From Pseudomonas sp. PICF141 (lineage in GTDB: Bacteria > Pseudomonadota > Gammaproteobacteria > Pseudomonadales > Pseudomonadaceae), in the NCBI RefSeq assembly GCF_002286815.1, contig NZ_MUNM01000055.1, positions 151,735 to 215,734 on the forward strand: a stretch of DNA of 64,000 nt, given 5' to 3'. This document shows positions 7,050 through 14,895 of this stretch, piece after piece. Numbering within the stretch: the first letter of the stretch is position 1; each line of letters opens with the position of its first letter. The translations under genes and the position numbers were made by a program. The notes beneath the pieces are model-generated. The model worked only from the letters and a program-made list of their open reading frames with translations. It ran no database searches and had not been told where the DNA came from.

Positions 7050-7525
7050 TTTTTAAAGCGTAGGGTGAGGGCGTCGGCCACCGCCGGGTGGACGAACTTG
7101 GTGATATCGCCGCCCAAGGCTGCGATTTCACGAACCAGCGTCGAGGAAATGAACGAATAACGCTCGGACGGCGTAAGAAACAGGCTTTCCACATCCGGCG
7201 CCAATTGACGGTTCATGTTGGCCAGCTGGAATTCGTATTCGAAGTCCGATACCGCGCGCAAACCACGCAGGAACACGTTGGCGTTCTTCTCTTTGGCGAA
7301 ATGCGCGAGCAGCGTCGAGAAACCGACGACTTCAACGTTCGGCAAATGTTTAGTGACCTCGCGAGCCAGCTCCACACGTTGTTCCAGAGGAAACAGCGGG
7401 TTTTTTTTCGGGCTGGCGGCGACGGCGATGATCACGTGATCGAACAGGCGCGAGGCGCGTTCGACCAGATCGCCATGGCCCTTGGTAATAGGGTCGAAGG
7501 TACCTGGGTACAACACTCGGTTCAT
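7046..7525 (-). CDS. coaD: Phosphopantetheine adenylyltransferase
   Basis: A 159-residue enzyme for the fourth step of coenzyme A synthesis, transferring AMP from ATP to 4'-phosphopantetheine. The N-terminal GTFDPITKGHGDL contains the nucleotidyltransferase T-x-G-H signature, and the C-terminal SFISSTLVREIAALGG is the ISSTxxR motif. The length equals that of the P. aeruginosa enzyme as I remember it. The TAG stop is contributed by an adjoining repeat arm. Confidence 0.97.
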   Translation of the reverse strand: MNRVLYPGTFDPITKGHGDLVERASRLFDHVIIAVAASPKKNPLFPLEQRVELAREVTKHLPNVEVVGFSTLLAHFAKEKNANVFLRGLRAVSDFEYEFQLANMNRQLAPDVESLFLTPSERYSFISSTLVREIAALGGDITKFVHPAVADALTLRFKK

Positions 7526-7640
7526 CGCGTCGTCCTGGCGGGAGTCCGTTGGGGAGTCGGATGGTATCGCAGCCTTCCCGGTCGGCCAAGTCGCCTGTTG
7601 GGTAAGAAAGCACTATAGACGATGGGAATATTCCGCCTTT

Positions 7641-9236
7641 TCATGGGTTTTTCAAACGTTCGGCCAGCGAAGTGGCCAATTGCGCCGTCAGCCCGTAGAC
7701 CGACAATTGCGGGTTTGCGCCAATGCTGGTGGGGAAAAGCGAGCCGTCATGAATCGACAAGTTGGTGAGCTGGTGATGTTGGCCGAGGCTGTTGGTCACG
7801 GCATTTTTCGGGTCTTCACCCATGGCACAACCGCCCATCACATGGGCACTGCCCAGACGTGTGCGATACAACTCAAGGCTCAGGCCATCAATCAGTGTGC
7901 GTGCTTCGGCCAGGGTTTTCACGTAGCGCGCGTCGGCGTGCACCGGCATCACGGCGTTGGCGCCACCGGCGAACTGGATCTCGGCCATGCTGTGGAAAGC
8001 CCGGCGCAACCCGTCCCAGGCATACGGTGAAACCTGATAGTCGAGCACCGGTGTGCCGTCACCGCGCAATTCAACGCTGCCGCCAGGGCTGTCCGGGTGA
8101 AAACCGTCGCGCAGCAATGCCAGCATGGCGTGGGTGTGCGGCAGGTTTTCCATATGCCGGGCGTTTTGCGTGCCAAAGCCGCCAAGCAGGGTGCTGGCCA
8201 GTGCCGGGTGCAATGGCGGGACTTCCAGTTTGTAGGACATCTTGCCGGTGGTGCCATCCTGCCATTGGAAATGGTCGCAATAGATCGATTGCGGTGCGCC
8301 GTAGAACGGATTGATTACCTCATCGAACAATCCGGCGGACATGTTCACCAAGTGCAGGAAGGTCCGTTTACCCAGCCGCTCGTGAGGATCCGGCGCCTCG
8401 GAGCGCAATAGCAGCGCCGGGCTGTTGATCCCGCCGCCGGCCAGTACGTAATGCCGCGCCTTGACCGTAATCATGCGTCCGGTGGGTGCAACGCAACGCT
8501 CATCCATCGCTACACATTGCAGCTGCGTAACCCTGCCGTCTTTGATCGACAGCCTTTCGGCGCGGGCCAGATAGAGCAGCTCGCCACCTCTTTCCAGGGT
8601 TGCCGGGATGGTTGTGACCAGCATCGATTGCTTGGCGTTGGTCGGACAACCCATGCCGCAGTAGCCGATGTTCCAGCAACCGCGCACATTGCGCGCAATC
8701 ACATGCCAGGCGTAGCCAAGTTTTTCGCAGCCCTTGCGGATGACGTCGTTGTTGGCATTGGGCGGCACCCTCCACGGGGCGACACCCAGGCGTTGTTCCA
8801 TGTTCTCGAACCAGGGCGCCATCTCGGCGGGCGAGTGGCCGATGACGTCGTGCTCTTTGGCCCAATGTTCCAGCGTCGGGTCCGGGGTGCGAAAGCTTGA
8901 GGTCCAGTTGACCAGCGTAGTGCCGCCCACCGCCCGACCCTGAAGGATGGTAATTGCGCCGTCCTTGCTCATGCGCCCGATGCCTTCCTGATAGAGGCTG
9001 GTGTAGGCCTGGTCTTCGAGCATCTTGAAGTCGCTGCTGGTCTTGAGCGGGCCTTCTTCGATCAGCAACACCTTGTAGCCGGCAGCGCTGAGGATTTCGG
9101 CGGTGGTCCCGCCGCCGGCCCCGCTGCCGATGATCGCCACGTCTGCTTCGAGGGTCAGGTCCTGGGTCAGGCGGGCGCCATTGAAGGTTTTCCAGCCTCG
9201 GGCCAGGCCTTCGCGGAATGGATCGGGTACGGGCAT
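7641..9236 (-). CDS. GMC-family oxidoreductase (membrane alcohol dehydrogenase type)
   Basis: A 531-residue FAD oxidoreductase. The dinucleotide-binding motif AIIGSGAGGGTTAEIL lies near 34-49, a second FAD region is GTTLVNWTSSFRTP, and the C-terminus has the GMC-typical GLTAQLATSLAERL. Members oxidise alcohols or sugars and pass electrons to a partner or membrane carrier. The gene directly after the Tat-exported small protein (9393-9938) suggests a two-subunit dehydrogenase. No signal peptide is visible, so it may be co-exported with that partner. With the nearby aldehyde dehydrogenase it would form an alcohol-to-acid pathway. The substrate is unknown. Confidence 0.85.
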   Translation of the reverse strand: MPVPDPFREGLARGWKTFNGARLTQDLTLEADVAIIGSGAGGGTTAEILSAAGYKVLLIEEGPLKTSSDFKMLEDQAYTSLYQEGIGRMSKDGAITILQGRAVGGTTLVNWTSSFRTPDPTLEHWAKEHDVIGHSPAEMAPWFENMEQRLGVAPWRVPPNANNDVIRKGCEKLGYAWHVIARNVRGCWNIGYCGMGCPTNAKQSMLVTTIPATLERGGELLYLARAERLSIKDGRVTQLQCVAMDERCVAPTGRMITVKARHYVLAGGGINSPALLLRSEAPDPHERLGKRTFLHLVNMSAGLFDEVINPFYGAPQSIYCDHFQWQDGTTGKMSYKLEVPPLHPALASTLLGGFGTQNARHMENLPHTHAMLALLRDGFHPDSPGGSVELRGDGTPVLDYQVSPYAWDGLRRAFHSMAEIQFAGGANAVMPVHADARYVKTLAEARTLIDGLSLELYRTRLGSAHVMGGCAMGEDPKNAVTNSLGQHHQLTNLSIHDGSLFPTSIGANPQLSVYGLTAQLATSLAERLKNP

Positions 9237-9287
9237 GCTTGGGTTCTCTTATTATTTTGGGTTCTGTGGTGAGGCGGCTGACGTCTT

Positions 9288-9374
9288 CGCGGGCAAGCCA
9301 CGCTCCCACAGGTTCTGAGATGGACCACCCTTTTGTGAGCGACTCAAAACCTGTGGGAGCGTGGCTTGCCCGCG
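9288..9374. repeat. Palindromic repeat of the TGTGGGAGCGTGGCTTGCCCGCG type
   Basis: Inverted arms of 27 bases (CGCGGGCAAGCCACGCTCCC... and its inverse) separated by about 33 bases, in the gap between the Tat-exported protein gene and the GMC gene. Copies of this family are at 25577, and diverged forms at 22381, 43022 and 52794. Confidence 0.85.
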
Positions 9375-9392
9375 ATAGGGGTCGACTCGGTC

Positions 9393-9938
9393 TCAAACCG
9401 TAGGCGGCCCCGGGTACCCACAATGTGCCCACGACTCCGCCCGGCTGTACCACGCCATCATCACCATTTGCACTAATGAGCTGTGGCCCATGCGCAGCAG
9501 GCTCAATGAGCTGTTTTGCCAACGGTCGAGAAAGTGCCGGATCTGGTCGCTGCTGGCGTTCTCCCAACTGCCCCAGATCCCGGTCAGTGGTCCGCGAGTC
9601 ACGGCCATCCCCAACACATCGAACAATTGCAGGGTCAGTTTGAGCATTTCCGGTGACAGGTGATTCAGGCCGTTATCCAGGCTGTGCAGGGTCTGGGCGA
9701 CGGCGGTCGGGATTTTTTCGACGGCCACGGCGCCGTCGAGCATCACCGGAATCACTGCCCGCAGAAACAGCAGGTCGTCACTGCGCAGAATTGCGAAACC
9801 GCTGGCCGGCGTACTCGATGAGCAGCCGCTGAGGCTCGCGCCGAATCCGGCCGTGACCAGAAAGGCGCTGGCGCCGAGGCTGAATTTGAGCAGGCCGCGC
9901 CGTGACAGTGCGGGTGTATCGGACAGGCTTGGGCTCAT
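9393..9938 (-). CDS. Tat-exported small subunit of a GMC dehydrogenase
   Basis: A 181-residue protein with a twin-arginine signal (SRRGLLKFSLGASAFL near 12-27) followed by a lipoprotein-like SGCSSS segment. The mature helical part resembles the gluconate 2-dehydrogenase subunit 3 family, small subunits that accompany GMC flavoproteins. It is transcribed ahead of the GMC gene and behind the aldehyde dehydrogenase. The Tat signal suggests it carries the folded flavoprotein to the periplasm, which is inferred from characterised gluconate/sorbitol dehydrogenases. Similarity to the family is weak at the residue level. Confidence 0.7.
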   Translation of the reverse strand: MSPSLSDTPALSRRGLLKFSLGASAFLVTAGFGASLSGCSSSTPASGFAILRSDDLLFLRAVIPVMLDGAVAVEKIPTAVAQTLHSLDNGLNHLSPEMLKLTLQLFDVLGMAVTRGPLTGIWGSWENASSDQIRHFLDRWQNSSLSLLRMGHSSLVQMVMMAWYSRAESWAHCGYPGPPTV

Positions 9939-9966
9939 TATTGTTATTACCCGGCGGTGAGGATGC

Positions 9967-11397
9967 TTAGCGGATAAACAGCTTCTGGATCAGTTTCTGA
10001 ATAGCCTTGCCGTAGGGCGGATAGATCAATTTCGCGGCATTGAAGCGTTGTTTGATCAGCACGCCTTTGGCCTTGCTGAAGGTCAGGAAGCCTTCGTGGC
10101 CGTGGTAGTGGCCCATGCCCGAGGCACCGATGCCGCCGAACGGCATATCGTCCTGAGCAACGTGCAGCAAGGTGTCATTGAGGCAAACACCACCGGAATG
10201 GGTTTCGTGGAGAACGCGATTTTGCTCGCGTTTGTCGTAGCCGAAGTAATACAGCGCCAACGGGCGAGGCCGTTGGTTGATGTAGGCAAACGCTTCATCG
10301 AGATCCTTGTACGGCACGATCGGCAGCAACGGGCCGAAGATTTCATCCTGCATCACTGTCATGTCGTCGCTGACATTGAGCAACAGGCTATGGCTCATGC
10401 GCCGACCCTGGCCCTTATCGAACAGCGGAATCAGCAACGCGCCCTTGCTGGTGGCGTCGCTGAGGTAGCCATTGAGCCGCGCCAGTTGCCGGTCGTTGAT
10501 AATGGCGGTGTAGTCCGGGTTGTCGGCCAGGGTTGGATAAAACCCGCGAACCGCTTGGCGATAGGCTTCGACGAAAGAGCCGACGCGGTCTTCCGGCACC
10601 AGTACGTAGTCGGGCGCGACACAGGTTTGCCCGGCGTTGAGGGTTTTGCCGAAAGCGATGCGTTCGGCGGCGTCCTTGAGCGGCACATCGCGGGAAACGA
10701 TGGCCGGGGACTTGCCGCCCAGCTCGAGGGTCACCGGGGTCAGGTTCTCGGCCGCCGCGCGCATCACATGTTTGCCGATGCTGGTAGCGCCTGTGAACAG
10801 CAAGTGATCGAAACGCAACCGCGAGAACGCCACACCGATATCAGCCTCGCCCAGCACCACGCAGACCAGGTCCTGGGGAAAGATTCGCCCCAGCAATTCC
10901 TTGAGCAGCAAACCGGTGGCGGGGGTCGATTCGCTGAGTTTGAGCATCACGCGGTTACCCGCCGACAACGCCCCCACCAGCGGCCCGATGGCCAGGAAAA
11001 GCGGGTAGTTCCACGGCACAATCACGCCGACCACGCCCAACGGCTGATACACCACTTTGGCCGACGCTGGCTGAAAGGCGAGGCCGACGTTGCGCCGCGA
11101 AGCTTTCATCCAGCTTTTGAGGTGCCGGCTGGCGTAGTGAATGCCGTGCAGGCTGGGCATCAGTTCGGCGAGCAGGGTTTCATCGGCGCTGCGGTGGCTG
11201 AAATCCTGGCTGATCGCCTTGATCAGGGCCTGGCGCTCATCACTCAACAACGCCTTCAGCGCCTTTAGCCATTGCAGGCGTTGAGCTGCGGGCGGCATCG
11301 GGTTGGCGGCATACGCTGCGCGCTGAGCATCGAACAGAGATTGGAGCTCGTCCAGGGGCTGCTGCAGGTTCTTCAGGTAAGCAATGTCAGCAGGCAT
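9967..11397 (-). CDS. calB: Coniferyl-aldehyde-type aldehyde dehydrogenase
   Basis: A 476-residue NAD(P)-dependent aldehyde dehydrogenase. The catalytic Cys lies in NAGQTCVAPDYV, the general base Glu in TLELGGKSPAIV, and the cofactor region in LFTGATSIGKHVM. The lack of the N-terminal extension and the C-terminal tail (KRFN-like, hydrophobic, ending LIQKLFIR) fit the class 3/coniferyl aldehyde group, some of which are membrane attached. Two starts are possible, GTG at 11406 or ATG at 11397; I take the ATG. A promoter with an embedded palindrome lies directly upstream and a TetR gene diverges from it. The symbol follows family naming; the real substrate may be any medium-chain or aromatic aldehyde. 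Confidence 0.85.
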   Translation of the reverse strand: MPADIAYLKNLQQPLDELQSLFDAQRAAYAANPMPPAAQRLQWLKALKALLSDERQALIKAISQDFSHRSADETLLAELMPSLHGIHYASRHLKSWMKASRRNVGLAFQPASAKVVYQPLGVVGVIVPWNYPLFLAIGPLVGALSAGNRVMLKLSESTPATGLLLKELLGRIFPQDLVCVVLGEADIGVAFSRLRFDHLLFTGATSIGKHVMRAAAENLTPVTLELGGKSPAIVSRDVPLKDAAERIAFGKTLNAGQTCVAPDYVLVPEDRVGSFVEAYRQAVRGFYPTLADNPDYTAIINDRQLARLNGYLSDATSKGALLIPLFDKGQGRRMSHSLLLNVSDDMTVMQDEIFGPLLPIVPYKDLDEAFAYINQRPRPLALYYFGYDKREQNRVLHETHSGGVCLNDTLLHVAQDDMPFGGIGASGMGHYHGHEGFLTFSKAKGVLIKQRFNAAKLIYPPYGKAIQKLIQKLFIR

Positions 11398-11428
11398 GGT
11401 CGGCACCGGATTTATTGGAATGAGGGAC

Positions 11429-11457
11429 TTTTTAGAGTCTATGCTCTAGAAAGTCAA
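11429..11457 (-). promoter_or_regulatory. calB promoter with embedded palindromic operator
   Basis: On the minus strand TTGACT (11457-11452) and TAAAAA (11434-11429) are 17 bases apart. The palindrome TTTTTAGAG-N6-CTCTAGAAA (11429-11452, one mismatch) fills the spacer and both hexamer edges. This is a classical site for a TetR repressor, and the TetR gene diverges 87 bases away. Binding is inferred. Confidence 0.55.
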
Positions 11458-11543
11458 ATGACACTTTGGTGCAGCTTTGTTTTAACCCCATGCGGATAGG
11501 TCGTAAGATGCCCCTCATCGCACTCTGAATTAAAGCTCAAGCC

Positions 11544-12215
11544 ATGGCCCCTCGGATCAAAACCAGCGAGCGCATCGTGCAGAACAGCCTGGAGCTGTTC
11601 AATCAACAGGGCGAGCGCAGTATCAGCACGAACCACATTGCTGCCCACATGGAAATTTCCCCGGGCAACCTGTACTACCACTTCCCCAACAAGCAGGCGA
11701 TCATCGCTGTGTTGTTCAGTGAGTACGAAAACCTGGTGGACAGTTTTTTGCGCCCGCCCCAGGGCCGCGCCGCGACGGTCGAAGACAAGCGCTTCTATCT
11801 CAAGGAACTGCTCGCCGCCATGTGGCAATACCGCTTTCTGCATCGCGACCTCGAGCACTTGCTCGACAGCGATCCTGAGCTGGCTGCCCGTTACCGGCGT
11901 TTTTCCCAGCGCTGCCTGATCCAGGGCACACACATCTATGCGGGTTTCGTTGAGGCCGGCATCCTGTGCATGGACAAGGTTCAGATCGAATCCCTGACCC
12001 TCAACGCCTGGATCATCCTCACCTCGTGGGTGCGCTTTCTGTGCACGACGCGGGAAAACTCCAACCATCTGAGTGAACAGGCCATCAAGCGGGGCGTTTA
12101 CCAGGTGCTGGTGCTCGAGGCTGGATTCGTTACCGATCAGGCTCGCGAGGCAGTGAATGCGCTGTTCCAGGAGTTTTATGTGCCGCTGGCCCAGGCGCTG
12201 GAAGAAGTGAGATAA
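11544..12215 (+). CDS. TetR-family transcriptional regulator
   Basis: A 223-residue protein with an N-terminal helix-turn-helix (about 8-55: RIVQNSLELFNQQGE...NHIAAHMEISPGNLYYHFPNKQAI) and a helical C-terminal effector domain containing a TetR_C-like region. It is divergent from the aldehyde dehydrogenase gene and shares a 146-base intergenic region holding a palindrome over the calB promoter, so it most likely represses the calB/GMC genes until an alcohol or aldehyde binds. The rhodanese gene downstream is separated by 44 bases and could be co-transcribed. Confidence 0.9.
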   Translation: MAPRIKTSERIVQNSLELFNQQGERSISTNHIAAHMEISPGNLYYHFPNKQAIIAVLFSEYENLVDSFLRPPQGRAATVEDKRFYLKELLAAMWQYRFLHRDLEHLLDSDPELAARYRRFSQRCLIQGTHIYAGFVEAGILCMDKVQIESLTLNAWIILTSWVRFLCTTRENSNHLSEQAIKRGVYQVLVLEAGFVTDQAREAVNALFQEFYVPLAQALEEVR

Positions 12216-12259
12216 AGCGTGCAGCAGGACAGAAACCGACAACATCACAGGAGCCCGTT

Positions 12260-13114
12260 ATGCCCATTGCGCAATTGATCAGCCCGCAAGCGTTGGACCT
12301 GAAAAAGGAGACGCCGGGGCTGGTGATTCTGGATTGTCGTTTTGCCCTGGAAGACCCTGATTACGGTCAGCGCAGCTACGCCGAAGGGCACATTGCCGGA
12401 TCAAGCTTTGCCGATCTTGAGCGTGATTTGAGCGGGGCAGTGGTCAAGGGGGTTACCGGACGTCATCCCTTGCCGAAGCCCGCCGATTTGATCGAACGCT
12501 TTCAAGCCTGGGGCATCAATGCCGACAGCGAAGTGGTTTTGTACGATGACGGTCCCGGCGCTTACGCCGCGCGGGCCTGGTGGTTGCTGGCGTGGCTGGG
12601 CAAGCGCGATGGCGTGTTCATTCTCGATGGCGGGCTGAAAGCCTGGCACGCCGCCGGATTGCCCCTGAGTCTTGATCCTCCGTCGATCACCCGCGGCACC
12701 TTCACCGGGACGCCGGATGCTTCGTTGGTGCTCAGCGCCGAACAACTTCAGCAACGTCTCGGCCAGCCTGCGTTGACCTTGCTCGACGCCCGTGGCTTGC
12801 CGCGCTTCAAGGGCGAAGTGGAGCCGATCGATCCGGTTGCCGGGCACATACCCGGCGCACAATGTGCCGCGTTCACCGACAACCTGGGCAGCGACGGTCG
12901 ATTCCTGCCAGCCGAACAGCTCAAGCAGCGCTTTGCCGCCAAGCTCGGTGATCGTTCGCCAACGGAGTTGGTCGCGTATTGCGGTTCCGGTGTGACCGCT
13001 TGCCACAACTTGTTCGCCCTGTGCCTGGCGGGTTATCCGTTGGGAGCGTTGTATGCCGGGTCGTGGAGCGAGTGGATCAACGATCCTGCGCGAGGCGTCG
13101 CCAAGGGCGAATGA
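12260..13114 (+). CDS. sseA: 3-mercaptopyruvate/thiosulfate sulfurtransferase
   Basis: A 284-residue protein of two rhodanese domains. The catalytic C241 is in CGSGVTAC, the loop typical of 3-mercaptopyruvate sulfurtransferases rather than thiosulfate-preferring enzymes (CRKGV-type). The N-terminal domain has the inactive rhodanese fold with ILDCRFALEDPDYG. It transfers sulfane sulfur to thiols or cyanide in the cytoplasm. A strong hairpin terminator follows at once. Confidence 0.88.
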   Translation: MPIAQLISPQALDLKKETPGLVILDCRFALEDPDYGQRSYAEGHIAGSSFADLERDLSGAVVKGVTGRHPLPKPADLIERFQAWGINADSEVVLYDDGPGAYAARAWWLLAWLGKRDGVFILDGGLKAWHAAGLPLSLDPPSITRGTFTGTPDASLVLSAEQLQQRLGQPALTLLDARGLPRFKGEVEPIDPVAGHIPGAQCAAFTDNLGSDGRFLPAEQLKQRFAAKLGDRSPTELVAYCGSGVTACHNLFALCLAGYPLGALYAGSWSEWINDPARGVAKGE

Positions 13115-13120
13115 AAGATC

Positions 13121-13153
13121 AAAAGATCGCAGCTTTCGAGGCTGCGATCTTTT
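13121..13153. terminator. Bidirectional hairpin terminator
   Basis: A perfect 13-bp stem (AAAAGATCGCAGC with GCTGCGATCTTTT) and a 7-base loop, with A and T tracts on either side, lie between the convergent sulfurtransferase and hydrolase genes. Its stem uses the same AGATCGCAGC core as the intergenic repeat at 6598, so it may be a collapsed copy. Confidence 0.85.
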
Positions 13154-13187
13154 AGCGGCACATTGTTATTCCAGGCCCGATCCACCC

Positions 13188-14204
13188 CTATCGGTTACTG
13201 CGCCCTGTGGTGGCGAGCCATTGGGGAATGCGCCGTTCCAGATAGTAACCCGGCTGCCGGAACGTGCCCTCGACGAAGCCGACATGCCCACCCTTGGCCT
13301 GCAACTCGAATTGGGTGCAGGCAGACAATTCGTCGGCTTGCGGCAGGCTATGCGGAAAGACAAACGGGTCGTCGGCCGCCTGGATAATCAGGGTCGGTGT
13401 GCGAATCTCCCCAAGGAAATAACGACTCGAAGCGCGGCGATAGTAATCGGCTGCATCGGCGAACCCATTGAGCGGTGCGGTGACCCGGCCATCGAAATCC
13501 CAGAAGGTGCGCATATTCTCCAGCGAGCCCAGCGCCGCTAATGCCGCCAAGCCATCCTGATGCCCTTCATGCTGGAACCTGCGCTGCTTGTTCTTGATGT
13601 AGGCGACCATCTCCCGCATGAAATGCGCTTGATAGAATTTGGAGAAACCCTGGCTGATACGATCGGCGCACTGATCGAGCCGAAACGGCACTGACACCGC
13701 CACTGCACCGAGTACGCCGCTGTTGCTGCCAGTTTCGCCCAGGTGCTTGAGCAACACGTTGCCACCCATGGAATAACCGACCGCGTATAGCGGTGCGAGA
13801 GGGCGCTGGGTTCGCAAGTGCTTGATGGTTTCGGCCAGGTCTTCACTGGCCCCGGAATGGTAACTGCGTGGCAACAGATTGGGTTCGCCGGAACAGCCTC
13901 GCCAGTTCAACGCAACGCTGGCCCAACCCTGGGCGCCCAGCGCCTTCTGCACACCGGCCACGTAAGGCGAATTCGATGAGCCGGTCAGGCCATGCAGCAC
14001 CAGCACCAATGGCGCATTCGTGCTGTGGGGCCCGTGCCAGTCCAGGTCAAGGAAGTCGCCGTCCTCGAGCCACAAGCGTTCGCGTTCGCGGTCGATATGC
14101 GTGGTTTTGCGCCATAGCGGTCCCCACAAGGTTTGTAAGTGTGGATTGCCCAGGCCGTAGGCGGGGCTGAATTGGGGGGTGAAACGTTCTGGCAGATGGG
14201 ACAC
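13188..14204 (-). CDS. Alpha/beta hydrolase, YheT family
   Basis: A 338-residue alpha/beta hydrolase of the YheT/UPF0017 group. The N-terminal GLGNPHLQTLWG is diagnostic of the family, LVLHGLTGSS is the oxyanion region, the nucleophile Ser lies in GYSMGGNVL, and the catalytic Asp and His are expected in IIQAADDPF and GGHVGF. The frame is open far upstream, but only the GTG at 14204 (VSHLPERFTPQFS) gives a family-length protein and avoids running into rsmD. The physiological ester substrate is not known for this group. Confidence 0.85.
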   Translation of the reverse strand: MSHLPERFTPQFSPAYGLGNPHLQTLWGPLWRKTTHIDRERERLWLEDGDFLDLDWHGPHSTNAPLVLVLHGLTGSSNSPYVAGVQKALGAQGWASVALNWRGCSGEPNLLPRSYHSGASEDLAETIKHLRTQRPLAPLYAVGYSMGGNVLLKHLGETGSNSGVLGAVAVSVPFRLDQCADRISQGFSKFYQAHFMREMVAYIKNKQRRFQHEGHQDGLAALAALGSLENMRTFWDFDGRVTAPLNGFADAADYYRRASSRYFLGEIRTPTLIIQAADDPFVFPHSLPQADELSACTQFELQAKGGHVGFVEGTFRQPGYYLERRIPQWLATTGRSNR

Positions 14205-14277
14205 GATTGCTCTCGATGCAGCGGTGCTTACCCGCAGCGTTAACTGACTGAGCTTCGCACCGTTTTTACAGGCCGGA

Positions 14278-14895
14278 CTAACCGGCGATCCCTGCCATAC
14301 GTTGCCATAACGCGTAGTACACCCGTCCTGATTTTTGCTCCCGATGCAGGCGCCAATTTTCTGGCAAACCCAATATCGACGGTGCCGTTTCGCTTTCAGT
14401 GTAGACCCACGCATCGTCACTCAGCCACTGACGCCCCTCGAGCAAGGTGCAAACGGCAGGCAACAGATTCTGATTGAACGGCGGGTCGAGAAACACCAGA
14501 TCGAACGCCGTGGCCGGTTGGGTTTCGAGATAGCGCAAGGCATCGGCAGTCTGTACCTGACCGGTTGTGCAGCGCAGGGTGCCCAGATGTTCCTTGATGC
14601 TCGCTACCGCGATGTTGCTGGCATCCAGTGCCTGGCCCATTGCTGCGCCACGGGACAAAGCCTCGAGAAACAACGCGCCGCTACCGGCAAATGGATCGAG
14701 TACCTTGGCCCCGGCGACATAGGGCGCGAGCCAGTTGAACAGGGTTTCACGGACTCGGTCCGGCGTTGGGCGCAGACCGGGCGCATCGGGGAAGCTCAGC
14801 TTTCGGCTGCGCCATTCGCCACCGATGATGCGCAGTTGGTTCACACCGTTATGCACGTTGTGAACAGGTTTTTTTGGACGCGATGGGCGGGCCAT
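14278..14895 (-). CDS. rsmD: 16S rRNA (guanine966-N2)-methyltransferase
   Basis: A 205-residue methyltransferase. It has the N-terminal RIIGGEWRSRKLSFP, the LRPTPDRVRETLFNWL motif specific to RsmD, the SAM motif VLDPFAGSGALFLEALSRGA, and the catalytic DPPF in LVFLDPPFN. It methylates G966 of 16S rRNA in the assembled small subunit. Its start overlaps the stop of the upstream M16 gene by one base (TAATG), so the three genes form one operon. Confidence 0.95.
   Translation of the reverse strand: MARPSRPKKPVHNVHNGVNQLRIIGGEWRSRKLSFPDAPGLRPTPDRVRETLFNWLAPYVAGAKVLDPFAGSGALFLEALSRGAAMGQALDASNIAVASIKEHLGTLRCTTGQVQTADALRYLETQPATAFDLVFLDPPFNQNLLPAVCTLLEGRQWLSDDAWVYTESETAPSILGLPENWRLHREQKSGRVYYALWQRMAGIAG

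Noticed and set aside
13188..14420. 410-residue version of the YheT-like hydrolase
   Set aside because: The first 70 residues overlap rsmD and do not resemble the family; the GTG at 14204 gives the family length.
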